Origin: Isoetes taiwanensis
Lineage: Eukaryota > Streptophyta > Lycopodiopsida > Isoetales > Isoetaceae
Direction of reading: 5' to 3'
DNA: 64,000 bases
NCBI GenBank assembly: GCA_021234155.1
Contig: JAJEKV010000026.1
Span: 1,240,001 to 1,304,000 of the forward strand
Positions 21,737 to 32,560 of the stretch are shown here, one piece after another. The position numbers and the translations under genes are program-made. The stretch's first letter is position 1; each line of letters opens with the position of its first letter. The notes under the pieces were generated by a model. The model was not told the origin of the DNA. It was given only the letters and a program-made list of their open reading frames with translations, and did no database searches.

Positions 21737-22879
21737 GGGATTAGCGAAAGGAAAAACCAAACCAACAACAACTAGATTTTTTTTTGCAGGGATGACCTTC
21801 CAATTTTTTTTATTTGTTTTGTGTGGATACAGGGTCATGGTTTTAAAAAATAACAGGATATTGATTTTTTTGTTTGTAAGACAGGGATGCTGGATCTTGG
21901 TTCAAAACCATAAGTGGGAAATGTATTCCGGAATACACTTTGTATTCCGGAATACGTTTTAGTGTTGATCTAATGAGGCATTTTCTGAAACAATTCTTGG
22001 ATCTTAGAAAGCATTTTCTGCAATTTCTTGTATCGTTTTGGCTGTTGAAAATGGGAAGCCGACTTTTTGGGGCATGATCAAATTAAAGTACAGCAAGACG
22101 ACACTGATGTACATCTACATGACCAAATTACACACAAGTCGAAATAATTGTAACATGGGGCATCAAATCAAATAAGACATCAAATAAGTTATGGTCTTCA
22201 TATGTGGCCTTAGTCTAATTGAGTATTTGGGCCTTCTATGACATGTACACATCACGCTCATAAGTCGATATCATCTTCTCAATCTGCAGGAAAAACACAT
22301 GTTGATCGTGGCTTGAGAATTTAGGATCTTCCAAACTAACAAAACTCGTGACCGGCAGTATTATTTTTTCTCCTTGCAAAATATTAATCTACTACTGACT
22401 ACTTGTAAATGATCATGTGAGATGTACACTTCAACTACCATATAAAACTGTGTTTCCTGTCATTGTTTAATTGACAACTATCATATTAAACTGTGTTTTC
22501 TATTATTGCTAAATTGACCCAGTTAAATCCTTAAAATAACAACAATTACCCGAAGCAAAAGCTCGGTCAATGGCATCAAAGATATTAATCATCGAAGCAT
22601 AATAAAGGAAGCTTCATCCTTGGTTGAAGGCTTTAATATGTATTGAAGAAGCACTACCTTGGGGATAGCCACTAGGCCAGGCCATAGATGATGGACAAAT
22701 CATACTTCGTTTGCATCATGATTGTTTGTCAATAGCCACTACTACATTTTCTTCAGGTTCACACTTTTGAATATCTCAGGTTCACATCAAGTCTCCATCC
22801 ATTCTTCAAAGATTTCAGAATGCAGGATGACAATTTTAACATGTGTGGAGTGCTCTAAACCGTAACACATAGGCAACAT

Positions 22880-23070
22880 GTTATTCCAGAATACATATTT
22901 GATTTCTTAGAAAGCAACAGTGTGTTCCAGAATACACATTTGCTTTCTTAGAAACTTAAAAATGTATTCCAGAGTACACTTTTGCTTTCTCTGAAAATCC
23001 AAAGTGTATTCTGGAATACATGTTTGTTTTTTAGAAAGGCAAAAGTGTATTCCAGAATACACTTTTCTTT
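22880..23070. repeat. second array of ~41-bp palindromic repeats
   Basis: Five copies with a near-regular 41-bp step (about 22885, 22925, 22966, 23007 and 23048) share the GTATTCCAGAATACA core and the TTTGCTTTCTTAGAAA spacer. This is the same family as the 21.36-21.51 kb array, but with more sequence variation. Confidence 0.85.
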
Positions 23071-23537
23071 TTACATGTTTTGTTTTATGTGCCATAGTGT
23101 TCATTTATTTACTTGATTATTTTCTTGTTTTTTATTCAGCCATTAGATCTTCATAACATGTCAAACATGTTTGATGGAACAACTAAATATGGAGACTTGG
23201 GACAGATACCCAGTTGCAACATCTGACAAGCGTCCTGCTCAATATGCACCAAATTTAGAGGGTGCCAAATTAATGTACTGAAAATTTTTAAAGAAATAAT
23301 TATTATTTTTTCTTCTCTATTTTGATGTTTTTGATATCTCACTTTCAGAGATTAGAGATTATGTATTCATGTCTACATTTTGCCATTTTCAAGGGTGTTT
23401 CTTTGCAAAAAACAAACTTTGTCACTTAATGAGGGGCCAAAATGAGGGGGAAAAAAAATTGAACCTTCTGAAATTTTCGAGTTTATTCAAAAAAGGCCAC
23501 TTTTAAGAGCATGGTGTTTTTTAAAAGGGAATCTTTG

Positions 23538-23565
23538 AAACGGGAGTGCTGTAACACTCCCGTTT
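23538..23565. promoter_or_regulatory. perfect 11-bp stem hairpin just upstream of the 23.6-kb gene
   Basis: AAACGGGAGTG and CACTCCCGTTT flank a six-base loop (CTGTAA), ending 25 bp before the ATG. It could be a cis element or a structured 5' leader. Its function is unknown. Confidence 0.6.
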
Positions 23566-23590
23566 AATTTGCAATCTTGTTCAATTCGAC

Positions 23591-24681
23591 ATGGCTGACT
23601 TGCATCCGTTATGGGAGGCACCGCGCCCTGCTGGTGAGCATGGTGGCCAAGAAAATATTGGAGTGCATCAACATGTAGTTGACAATGTGGACAATGAAAG
23701 ACATGATGTGCATCCATCTCATCGAGAAGATGCACTAGAGGTGGAACATCAGGCCATTGATTCGACCTTAAGACCCTCACAGCAACAGAATAGGGAAGAG
23801 AGGGAAAATAGGAAGAAGGCTGATGCAGAATTTGAAGCCTCTACTGCTAGACTTAGGGCACTCATGTACCCCAGGGGCATCTCAAGAGTTGCAGCAGTCT
23901 TCAGCTTTCAGAGACCAATGAGTGATGAGGTGAGGAGCAAAAGGTTAGAGGTTAGAAACATAATGAGGACAAGGCAAGGGTTGAGTCCAATCAGGGATCC
24001 AATATTGAGAACATCATTCAACATGGACCCTGGACTTCAACAAGTTAGTGGACTGACCACACGAGTTACTAGTGATCATGCAGGTGACCATGCTAGTGAA
24101 GATGAAGTGAATGTTATGTACAGCCTGGAAGATACTCACCTGTGCTCGGGAGATGTTGCTGGTGTGCAGGATATTAGCATAGAAGGCTTCCTGCCTCTGG
24201 TCAGACCTGTCCCAAACTCAATTAGTACAATCAGATCACCATTGAAGACCTGGGACTTGGTCAACAGGGAGGGAGAGTCACATCAAGAGGCAGGTATTGG
24301 CCCTGGGAATTCCATGAGGTTGGATACGCAAGGTTGGGTCAATTATGCAGCAGCACATTCTGGACCCCAGCATGACGGGGCTAAGGCCATAGACAAAGCT
24401 AGGATTATTCGAGAAATGGTCGAAATAGGCGTGGACAAGGACATAATCTCTCGGGCCAGAGGAATGGATGTGGAGTTTGCAAAGACTTGGAGGGCAAATA
24501 TGTCTGAAGGGTCGGTACCAACACCAAGATTCGAAGAGGGCAACACTTTCATTAACCAGGTGTGTTAAGTCTACAGCATTTCTGATACAGTACTAACATT
24601 TCTGATATAATACTAACATCTAACATTTGCACATGGCAGGAAGCTGAAGACAGTGACGAGACCATAGACGAGCACTTGTAG
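23591..24681 (+). CDS. unrecognised two-exon gene, acidic, helical protein (~336 aa)
   Basis: Exon 1 runs 23591-24559 (323 codons). It ends at CAG/GTGTGT, and a phase-0 acceptor (CATGGCAG) opens exon 2 at 24640, adding 13 residues (EAEDSDETIDEHL) and a stop. Without splicing the frame ends two codons later. The N-terminus is His/Glu/Asp-rich (NVDNERHDVHPSHRED), followed by a charged helix (NREERENRKKADAEFEA). The C-terminal third (AKAIDKARIIREMVEIGVDK, then DIISRARGMDVEFAKTW) looks like a compact helical unit. No known family was recognised. It lies downstream of the pogo-like transposase and the palindrome arrays, in the same orientation. It could be an accessory gene of that element or a host gene. 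Polyadenylation-like AATAAA follows at about 24706. Confidence 0.5.
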
Positions 24682-24899
24682 CAGGAACACAACATTAAAT
24701 ATGAAATAAACCCTACATTCTTTGCATTGTATATTTACGTTTGATAAATTGGTCTAACCTTAAAATCAGATCTCGTGGCATATAAGACAGCAAACATTGG
24801 TCTTCAAATGAAGGGGATCATCAGCCCAATTTGGGAAGTTCTGTTGCATTTGTAAATAAAAACTGTGTTAAGACAATAACTAACGTGCATCACTCATAT

Positions 24900-25531
24900 T
24901 CATTTTAAAGAAGCCCGAGGGCTGATACAAAAGTTGGCACTTAGGCCCATCACAAAAATTCTTGACCCGCAGGCCACATTGTACATCAAAACATTGGCAG
25001 ATGAGGGAAGTTCTACAATCTTATCAGCCAAAAAAGAGGAGGTGAAGAAAGGAGTTCGTCCAGTGGAGCCATTGCAGACAAGGCTGGAAGCAATCAAGGA
25101 CCAACAGGGCTCTGGAATAGAACGCTGTCATCCTCACTAACCACAATCTGGCAGTGGATGAGGTCAGTCTCACAGCGCGCCCTTTCAACTTGGGTTGCTA
25201 TTTCCGGAGAGACTTCAACATGGAGGGTTGATCCTACAGCACGGGTAACCTCTGCTGGCGTAACGAGGCAATTACGAATCGTAAAAAAAGTCGGAGTTGT
25301 TGAAGTCGTGGATGAACTGGGACTGGGAACATTGCTCTGCGGTGCGCGAGGACGTTTGCCAGGAGACGGTGCCCCTCTCCTGCCGGACCTGGCAGTGTCC
25401 CAGGTCGGGCCGCATCCGGGAAAGAGTGTGCGACGTGCTTGATCCATATTCTCCGCTGCCAATGCAATAAAAACATGTTTAAGCAGGCAGCAGAAGAGGC
25501 AGCAGAAGCCGGCGCTTACCTGTGCTGGTTC
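24900..25531 (-). pseudogene. unrecognised gene with leader intron, split by copia insertion
   Basis: An exon piece (25531-25520) ends CACAG/GTAAGC. A 64-bp intron ends TTGGCAG, and the next exon (from 25455) opens 8 bp before ATG 25447 (MDQARRTLFPGCGPTW). The protein has a Pro/Ser/Arg-rich front (GAPSPGKRPRAPQ) and a more ordered part (VTPAEVTRAVGSTLHVEVSP, CETDLIHCQIVVSEDD). The frame stops at 25094. A further 65 residues with coding character (GSTGRTPFFTSSFLADKIVE) follow in another frame to 24900, which suggests one frameshift. A copia element sits inside the leader exon, and the upstream part resumes at 31135. No domain was recognised. It is convergent with the 23.6-kb gene. Confidence 0.45.
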
Positions 25532-26150
25532 TGAAAGAAATGAGAATGTCAAGTCAACAACTCAATGATCAAGAAGCCTTAGATATAAATGTCTTTGAAC
25601 TCAATGACTTAATAACTCATATAAGCATAGCAATATTTCACAATGAATATGATTGATATTCAATGGTTAAGACTATATATTAAACAGGATGATCTAAGCT
25701 TCGACAGCCCAAGCCTGTTCGACATGAACCGCTCAATCCCACGCAACCAGACCCACCTATATCATTCATCTTCAGTTATGTAGGGCATGAATCCGGCCAC
25801 TTCGGCCAGATCCTACCGATCCGTGCACTGTTGTGGTGATCTCCATTGAAACAGGAGATTTCCATATTTGAATATAAAATGGCTCGAAACCATTGAACCA
25901 AGGTATTCAATATCGAACCTAATGGTATAGAATATCATTAACAACCATGAGCCATATAACGGTATAAGTTCATCTAGGTCTATGACCTATTAAACTTTAT
26001 GCATCCCTGAAGGTTGGATCTTCTTCTTAGTATAGCCATGTGACTAATATGCATCCCTGAGCTTCTGTGTACCTTGTGAAGCCAATATGTATCTCTGATT
26101 GTTCTTCTGCTCACTGTACCTTCTATATTAATTAGCATGAATTTCTTACA
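25532..26150 (-). repeat. copia copy 1, 3' LTR
   Basis: The minus-strand LTR runs TGTAAGAAAT ... ATTTCTTTCA, with canonical TG/CA ends. The polypurine tract GAAAGGGGAA abuts it at 26151-26160. Confidence 0.93.
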
Positions 26151-26167
26151 TTCCCCTTTCATGCTAT

Positions 26168-28276
26168 TTAATCACATTCTTGAATTCCCAGTCTGCTTTT
26201 AAATTTCTGAAACTTAGCTTCTGATAGGCCTTTAGTCAGAATGTCTGCTACCTGCTCATGTATAGAAATATATTCAACAGTGATCACACCTTTTGCAACC
26301 AATTCCCTAATAAAATGAATATGTAATTCAATATGTTTAGTCCTTTGATGCAACACTGGATTCTTTGTAATAGCTATGCAACTCAAGCTGTCAGAGTAGA
26401 GTATTGTAGGCAACTTCTGAAATATTTTTAGCTCATCAAGCAATCGTCTAACCGAAGCAATTTCCTTTGCAGCAAGTGTTGCAGAATTATATTCTGCTTC
26501 AGCTGTAGACATAGCAACACATGACTGTTTTTTGCTCTTCCAGGTGATAGCAGCTCCTCCCAGCATCAAACAAAATCCAGAGGTCGATTTTCTTGTATCA
26601 ATGTCACTGCCCCAGTCAGCATCAGCATATCCCTTGAGTATCATATCATTATTGTTAAATGTCAATCCCTGATTTGATGTATACTTTAGATATCTCAGTA
26701 CCCTTTTTGCTATGGTCCAATGTTGCCTACCTGGATTGCTACAAAACCTGCTTAATAAATTAGCTGTGAATGCTATTTCTGGTCTTGTACAGTTTGATAT
26801 GTACAGAAGACACCCTATAAGTTCCATATATGGGATTTTCTCCATTTCCCTTACTTCCTCTTGAGTTTTGGGGCTGTTATCACTTGATAATTTCAGACCC
26901 TGAACAATTGGAGTCCTGGCAATATTACAGTCCTGCATATTGAACCTTTTAAGCATGTTCAATATATTGTACGTTTGAGAAATTTTCAGGGTATGTTCTC
27001 CTCTATTTGTTGATACCTCCATTCCCAAAAATTTCTTGAGTCCTCCCATGTCATTCATTTTAAATTTGCTGGTGAGAATTTGCTTGCAGTGATCTAGTAT
27101 TTCCATATCACTAGGTATCAAAATATTGTCATCAACATACAAGGCTAGTATACAAAACTGACTTCCTTTGTTAAGTATGTATAGATTTCCATCATTCAAA
27201 AACCTTGTGAAGCCTTGTTCTAAAAGGTACTTATCTATACATTGATACCACATTCTGGGAGACTGCTTTAGGCCATACACAGCACGATTTAGTTTCCATA
27301 CCATGCCTTCCCCTGGAACTTCAAATCCTGGTGCTTGCTTCATGTAAACATCCTCATTCAATTCAGCATTCAAAAATGCTGTGCTTACATCCATGTGATG
27401 TATATCTAGATTATGTGCATTTGCAAAGGCCAAGAGAATTCTAATACTTGTCAACTTTACTATGGGAGAAAAAGTCTCCTTACAATCTATCCCCTTCCTT
27501 TGGGTAAAACCCTGTGCCACCAGCCTTGCCTTGAATTTTTCTTCACCATTAATGCCTACTTTGATTTTGTACAACCACTTGCTGCCTATAATGTTTTTCT
27601 TTTCGGGTAGTTTGACAAGATCATAGGTCTGTGTCCTTTTAAAGGCTGAAAGTTCTTCAATCATAGCATCTTTCCATTGCCCTGCATGTTGGGAATTCAT
27701 AGCCTCCTCATAAGACTGTGGTATATCAGGGTCGAGCATTGCCATAATTTGATAAATGTCTGGTTCTTCTCTATGCAACCTCCTGCTCCTGCCATGAACA
27801 GTTCTGCCATATGTATCAGGGTTAATCTCCATTGTCTCCTTTAGGTTTTCTAGTTCAGTCCTTCTTTTTCTTTTGTCCTGCCCAAGCTCAACATTATTAG
27901 AATGGTCTGATTGACCTGCATATGCATTATTTTCCCCTTCAATTGGTGGCCTGTTTTCTGCTTCATTATGCTCATGATTAGCCTCATTATCAGCATCAAG
28001 TTGATCAACATCATTATGCTCAGTGTTTGCTGCCCTTGTATCTCCTTGGATATTAGTCATTGTATCATCATCATCAGCATTATGCAAGCTATTTGATTTG
28101 ACTAAATCATCACTTGGATAATTGATGTCTTTGCTTAATGTCTGCTGTACTTCATTTCTGGTTTTGTAAACAACCTGCTCATTGAATATTACGTCTCTGC
28201 TAATGATGATTTGCCTATTGTCAGGATGATACATCCTATAAGCCTTTGCTTGTTCATCATACCTGCCAAATAGCAC
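26168..28276 (-). CDS. copia copy 1 reverse transcriptase-RNase H (702-codon open frame)
   Basis: The frame starts inside the integrase C-terminal tail (YRMYHPDNRQIIISRDVIFN), then crosses an acidic linker (residues 60-170). RT begins near residue 200. Its catalytic Asps are seen in HHMDVSTAF (295) and LYVDDNILI (about 380-383). The copia RNase H follows, with DADWGSDIDTRKSTSG, STAEAEY and YSDSLSC carrying the acidic residues, and the usual VADILTKGL end. All active-site residues are present. The frame has no proper upstream start, because in the intact element it would be cleaved from a polyprotein. The upstream integrase has stops, so the copy is unlikely to be autonomous. Confidence 0.9.
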   Translation of the reverse strand: MLFGRYDEQAKAYRMYHPDNRQIIISRDVIFNEQVVYKTRNEVQQTLSKDINYPSDDLVKSNSLHNADDDDTMTNIQGDTRAANTEHNDVDQLDADNEANHEHNEAENRPPIEGENNAYAGQSDHSNNVELGQDKRKRRTELENLKETMEINPDTYGRTVHGRSRRLHREEPDIYQIMAMLDPDIPQSYEEAMNSQHAGQWKDAMIEELSAFKRTQTYDLVKLPEKKNIIGSKWLYKIKVGINGEEKFKARLVAQGFTQRKGIDCKETFSPIVKLTSIRILLAFANAHNLDIHHMDVSTAFLNAELNEDVYMKQAPGFEVPGEGMVWKLNRAVYGLKQSPRMWYQCIDKYLLEQGFTRFLNDGNLYILNKGSQFCILALYVDDNILIPSDMEILDHCKQILTSKFKMNDMGGLKKFLGMEVSTNRGEHTLKISQTYNILNMLKRFNMQDCNIARTPIVQGLKLSSDNSPKTQEEVREMEKIPYMELIGCLLYISNCTRPEIAFTANLLSRFCSNPGRQHWTIAKRVLRYLKYTSNQGLTFNNNDMILKGYADADWGSDIDTRKSTSGFCLMLGGAAITWKSKKQSCVAMSTAEAEYNSATLAAKEIASVRRLLDELKIFQKLPTILYSDSLSCIAITKNPVLHQRTKHIELHIHFIRELVAKGVITVEYISIHEQVADILTKGLSEAKFQKFKSRLGIQECD

Positions 28277-28632
28277 TTGATGGCTCTATTATCTAATTTT
28301 TTCCTTAATTCCTTAGGTACATGAACATATCCCAAGCAGCCATAGGTTTTGAATAATTCATAAGATGGAATATTTCCACTCCACATTTCTTCAGGTGTTT
28401 TCCCTTGAATACTTGTGGAAGGTAATTTATTTTGTAAACATACAACTGTTTTAACAGTTTCTTCCCACAAATAATTAGGCATACCCGATTGCTTGAGCAT
28501 AGATCGAACAGCATTGAGAATTGTCCTATTTTTCCTTTCTGCTATGCCATTTTGTTGAGGTATAAACCTGCAAGTCAGTTGCCTTCTAATTCCACGTTCT
28601 CTGCAGTGTTTATTAAAAGCCCCTGATAAGCA
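28189..28632 (-). pseudogene. copia copy 1 integrase C-terminal half, out of frame
   Basis: The segment with FIPQQNGIAERKNRTILNAV (the integrase Glu region, about 28515-28575) and the following LWEETVKTVVCLQNKLPS and CLGYVHVPKELRKKLD segments is separated from the N-terminal half by a stop after RSDRGV (28633). A frameshift near 28270 separates it from the RT frame. Confidence 0.85.
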
Positions 28633-29595
28633 TTAAACACCCCTGTCAGATCTCACACATTTAATCATTTTCCCAGTTTGTCTTTCAACCTCTTGCTCAA
28701 ACAGTTTGTAGGCTGAAAATGCTTGATCCTTATGCCTTAGAAGATAACATTTGGTTTTCCTTGAGAGATCATCTATAAATGTAATGAAGTACCTCTTCCC
28801 AGTCAAACTTGTAAAATTGATGGGACCACATAAATCAGTATGTATTAATTCAAGGATGTCTTTGGCTCTTTTGTTTGATTTAACAAATTTTAGTTTGGTA
28901 TGTTTGCCCAGCATGCAACCTTCACACATAAATTCTTTCTCTCCTTCTTCTTCAGCCACAATCATGTTATGTTTGGTCATGTATTTAAGATTATTTATGT
29001 TGGTATGCCCTAATCTTTCATGCCATGTCCTGAAAGTTGCAGCTGATATTGCATTGATGGAGCCATCACATTTAATGTCATTTAAAGCAAAAAGATTTCC
29101 CACTCTTTTAGCTAAAAATTTCAATGCATTATCCAAAAAGATCTTACATTGAGTTTTCTCAAAGCAAACTTTATAGCTCAGATCAACAAGCTGGCTAATA
29201 GAAATCAGATTTCTAATGATTGAAGGAACACATAAAACATTCTTTAAGTCTACTGGATTTCCAGACAAATCGAAAATCTCAAGGATTCCAGCCATTTCAA
29301 CTTTTTGTAGACTACCATCTCCCATTTGCACATAGCTGGACCCTTTGATCACTTTCTCCTTGAGTTTGTGTGCATTTTTAATCACTGATCTTTCAGCTCC
29401 TGAATCTAGAACAAGCAGATCATCTTTAGAATTCAGTTCTTGTATGGATAAGAATTTGCTAATATCAAGATTATTAGGGCATACCTCAAGATTTTCGTCA
29501 ACTTCTTCTTCCTCCATGTTTACATTTTTTGCAAGGTTTACAGCAGGGTTTCTCCCTCTGCCTCGTCCCCTATTGCTTTGATTTCTCCCTCTCAT
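28633..29595 (-). pseudogene. copia copy 1 protease and integrase N-terminal half
   Basis: The 320-codon frame holds an RGR-rich nucleic-acid binding start (NQSNRGRGRGRNP), the aspartic protease site LLVLDSGAERSVIKN, the gag-pre-integrase HHCC unit (WHERLGHTNINNL, CEGCMLGKH), and the integrase core up to the second Asp (HTDLCGPINF, RSDRG). It ends at a premature stop just after RSDRGV, before the catalytic Glu. Confidence 0.9.
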
Positions 29596-29639
29596 AGAGT
29601 TTCCCCTGAAATTATCAATGCCACGACCTCTTCCCCTAT

Positions 29640-30495
29640 TTAGGTCCTTTGGGCTTGAACAATTTGCTGCATGTGGCCATAGCCATTGCAGTTATAGCAT
29701 TTGCTTTCTTGTGTCCCTTTTGGACAATTGTTCTTTAGGTGCCCATACTAATTGCACGCATAACATGGCCCTAATCTGCTCCTATCTGAATTTTTATTTT
29801 TTCCTTTTCCAGCAAAGAGAATTTCAGTATGATCATTATTGCCACTAGTCAATGATTTTTGTTCCAATTCTGTTTTAACCATCAGCTCAGCATGATCCCT
29901 ATTTTTTGCTACATTTCTCACTAAAGTAGACAAGTGATCAAAATTTGAAAAAGCTCGTGCTATAGTCATTACCTGATAATCTTGAGTAATGCTTGAGCCT
30001 GCTGCCTCCAGATCTGCAACCAGATTGTCCAGTTTCTGGAAAAACTCAGTGAGGTCATCATTATCATGATACCTTAGATTCCTTAACTCCCTGTCCAGTA
30101 TGTCTTATTTTCATAAGTTTTTATCAAGTAATTCCAAATGCCCCTTGGGCTCATTCCCCTTACCTTTAACAGTATCTAGAACCTAGCTTAACTGTAATAA
30201 TACTCTTTGCTTCAATTAACTTAGCAACAGTATTCACATCACAACTAGTTACCTCCTTCGAACTAGATGTACCCTTTCCCTTTGTGGTAGAGCTCTCAGT
30301 AGTGATGATAACAGCCTCATTTCTGTTATTTGTCTCACTGTCTTGTTCATCTTCTTCAGCACCTCCATTGACATAAGTCCACAAGCCTTCAACTTCCAAA
30401 ATTTCCTTAATTTTCTCTTTCCAAACCTGAAATCCTCCTGTACCTTTGAAGACGTCCACTGCACTCAATAATGATGCACCTAGTCTGGTTGACAT
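29640..30495 (-). pseudogene. copia copy 1 Gag, fragmented
   Basis: Gag starts at 30495, eight bases below the primer-binding site (MSTRLGASLLSAVDVFKGTG, FQVWKEKIKEILEVEGLW). It loses its frame near 30180. A helical segment (RAFSNFDHLSTLVRNVAKNR) at 29969-29900 and two zinc knuckles (CYACN, stop, YGHLKNNC; CYNCNGYGHM) at about 29660-29760 are still visible. Several stops separate the parts. Confidence 0.8.
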
Positions 30496-30501
30496 ATTCC
30501 T

Positions 30502-30513
30502 GCTCTGATACCA
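30502..30513 (-). promoter_or_regulatory. copia copy 1 primer-binding site, tRNA-iMet type
   Basis: The minus strand reads TGGTATCAGAGC two bases after the 5' LTR, the standard copia site complementary to initiator tRNA-Met. Confidence 0.92.
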
Positions 30514-30515
30514 AA

Positions 30516-31134
30516 TGAAAGAAATGAGAATGTCAAGTCAACAACTCAATGATCAAGAAGCCTTAGATATAAACGTCTTTGAACTCAATGACTTATTAAC
30601 TCATATAAGCATAGCAATATTTCACAATGAATATGATTGATATTCAATGGTTAAGACCATATATTAAACAGGATGATCTAAGCTTCGACAACCTAAGCCT
30701 GTTCGACATGAACCGCTCAATCCCACGCAACCAGACCCACCTATATCATTCATCTTCAATTATGTAGGGCATGAATCCGGCCGCTTCGGCCAGATCCTAC
30801 CGATCCGTGCACTGTTGTGGTGACCTCCATTGAAACAAGAGATTTCCATATTTGAATATAAAATGGCTCGAAACCATTGAACCAAGGTATTCAATATCGA
30901 ACCTAATGGTATAGAATATCATTAACAACCATGAGCCATATAACGGTATAAGTTCATCTAGGTCTATGACCTATTAAACTTTATGCATCCCTGAAGGTTG
31001 GATCTTCTTCTGCGTATAGCCATGTGACTAATATGCATCCCTGAGCTTCTGTGTACCTTGTGAAGCCAATATGTATCTCTGATTGTTCTTCTGCTCACTG
31101 TACCTTCTATATTAATTAGCATGAATTTCTTAGA
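30516..31134 (-). repeat. copia copy 1, 5' LTR
   Basis: Same length as the 3' LTR, with about twelve substitutions. The outer terminus has mutated from TG to TC (plus-strand CA to GA at 31133-31134). The GGTTC target duplication follows. Confidence 0.92.
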
Positions 31135-32560
31135 GGTTCGATAGAGCTGATCAAGAATACCGAGAATGTTGCTGAGAGATAACGAACTCAGAATTTAAAG
31201 AACGAATGGAATGATGGGCCTGGCGCTGCCTGAGCAATCCAGATATCCAAAAAGCTTCGCTTTAATGACCAATTCCCCCCACTGCAGCCGGAGCAGAGTC
31301 AGTCCGGGCAATTTAGGGGCAAATCGATACGAGAATTAGGAAGGGTTTAAGGATTGAGGCTGGAAAATCGGCGAAGGTGGGCCAGTTTGGGGACGGTATC
31401 CGTTACCCTAGGGCACGATAGCTGGCAACCGTGAGGGCGTAGGGGGCCTCGGGTATGGCAAAAAGGGTGTAATCGTAAGGCCTTCATTGATGCACCGGCT
31501 CCCGCTCGCGGGAGACTGGCAGACGTACGTATTGTTAAGTGCCATGTCAGTTGGCACACTCGGCGTCATAACGGGTCCGTAGGCTGGCGAGGGCAGGCTC
31601 CGATTATACGCAAATGAGGCCATCAAATTAACGGCGGGGGAGCCTAGACCCCTACTCAGGATGCCATAACTTCTCAACCTTAGAGATTTTAGGCAAAATT
31701 TGTTCTGCAAAGTTGTAGTCCAGGTCATTAGGTACCCAAAACACCCGGCGGAAGTCTAAGCGCGCAAATGTATCTCGACCTACAGGTGTTTGCCTCTTAA
31801 GTGTGCGAAACATGGCGACCATACCCTATTGGATTGGAACATTGAAAAATGGCCTCCAACATCAACCGCAAGCCTCCACCCCCATTTTTGGGCCATTTTG
31901 GGGCGAAACTCCTTTTATTGAAATGGGAAAAGTGACATGTGGCCACTCTTACTTTGCCCCTTGTTGCTTTATTACAGTATGTCCTTATACATCCCTTTAA
32001 AAAATCTTTCTTAAGTCATAGGGGCCTGTCCCTTTTCTAACTTCATCTTGCTTTATTTTCTAACTCCCATGTGAAAATAAAGTTACCTTTGTCAGGTTGA
32101 TATAGTGCAATCACTAACTGTTGGGATTGCATACTATTCCCTTGCACATTCTTACATATTTTATAGTACATCCTACTTTACAAAACCTTGAACATTCTAT
32201 TTACTTTTACGTCGGTGTTCTAATTTAACCCTACTCCCCCGTTTGAAAGGACGTCCTTATAGTTTTGTAGTTTTGTTGCTTTCTTAAAGTCATAAGGCAC
32301 GTCTCTTTCCATAACGATTGCAAGGATAACTTTATTTTTGCCTGCACATCCCTTACACATACTATTTATTATAGTACATCCTTATTATTATAGTCCCTTA
32401 TATTCCCCTGCACATATGTTTCGTTACCTAACTTTCACCATTACCATATATTCTTTTTTCTTACAGCACATCACGATATCACCCATAAAATATGTTTTTT
32501 TGTTTTAATACACTACTATTACCCTTATTTTTTAACCTTTTTCATTTCTGTATAAATAAA
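31135..32560. other. upstream part of the interrupted gene, then gene-poor DNA
   Basis: Bases 31140-31800 are GC-richer and by position contain the promoter and leader start of the minus-strand gene cut by copia copy 1. No TATA box stands out. From 31800 to 32560 I see nothing but AT-rich sequence with scattered ACATCC and TTACA phrases. Confidence 0.35.

Larger units (their letters stand above)
21040..23580. other. AT-rich interval carrying two palindromic repeat arrays
   Basis: No gene was recognised. It separates the pogo-like gene from the unknown gene at 23.6 kb and holds the arrays listed separately, a 60-bp tandem duplication at 21619-21736 and long T tracts. Confidence 0.5.
25532..31134 (-). 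mobile_element. complete Ty1/copia retrotransposon (copy 1)
   Basis: The 5.6-kb element is bounded by two 619-bp LTRs and the 5-bp target duplication GGTTC (25527-25531 and 31135-31139). On the minus strand it has a tRNA-iMet primer-binding site, gag, zinc knuckles, protease, integrase, RT, RNase H and a polypurine tract. The LTRs differ at roughly a dozen positions by eye. Gag and integrase are broken by stops, while RT-RNase H is one long open frame. It lies in the leader exon of the minus-strand gene at 24.9-25.5 kb. Confidence 0.95.
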
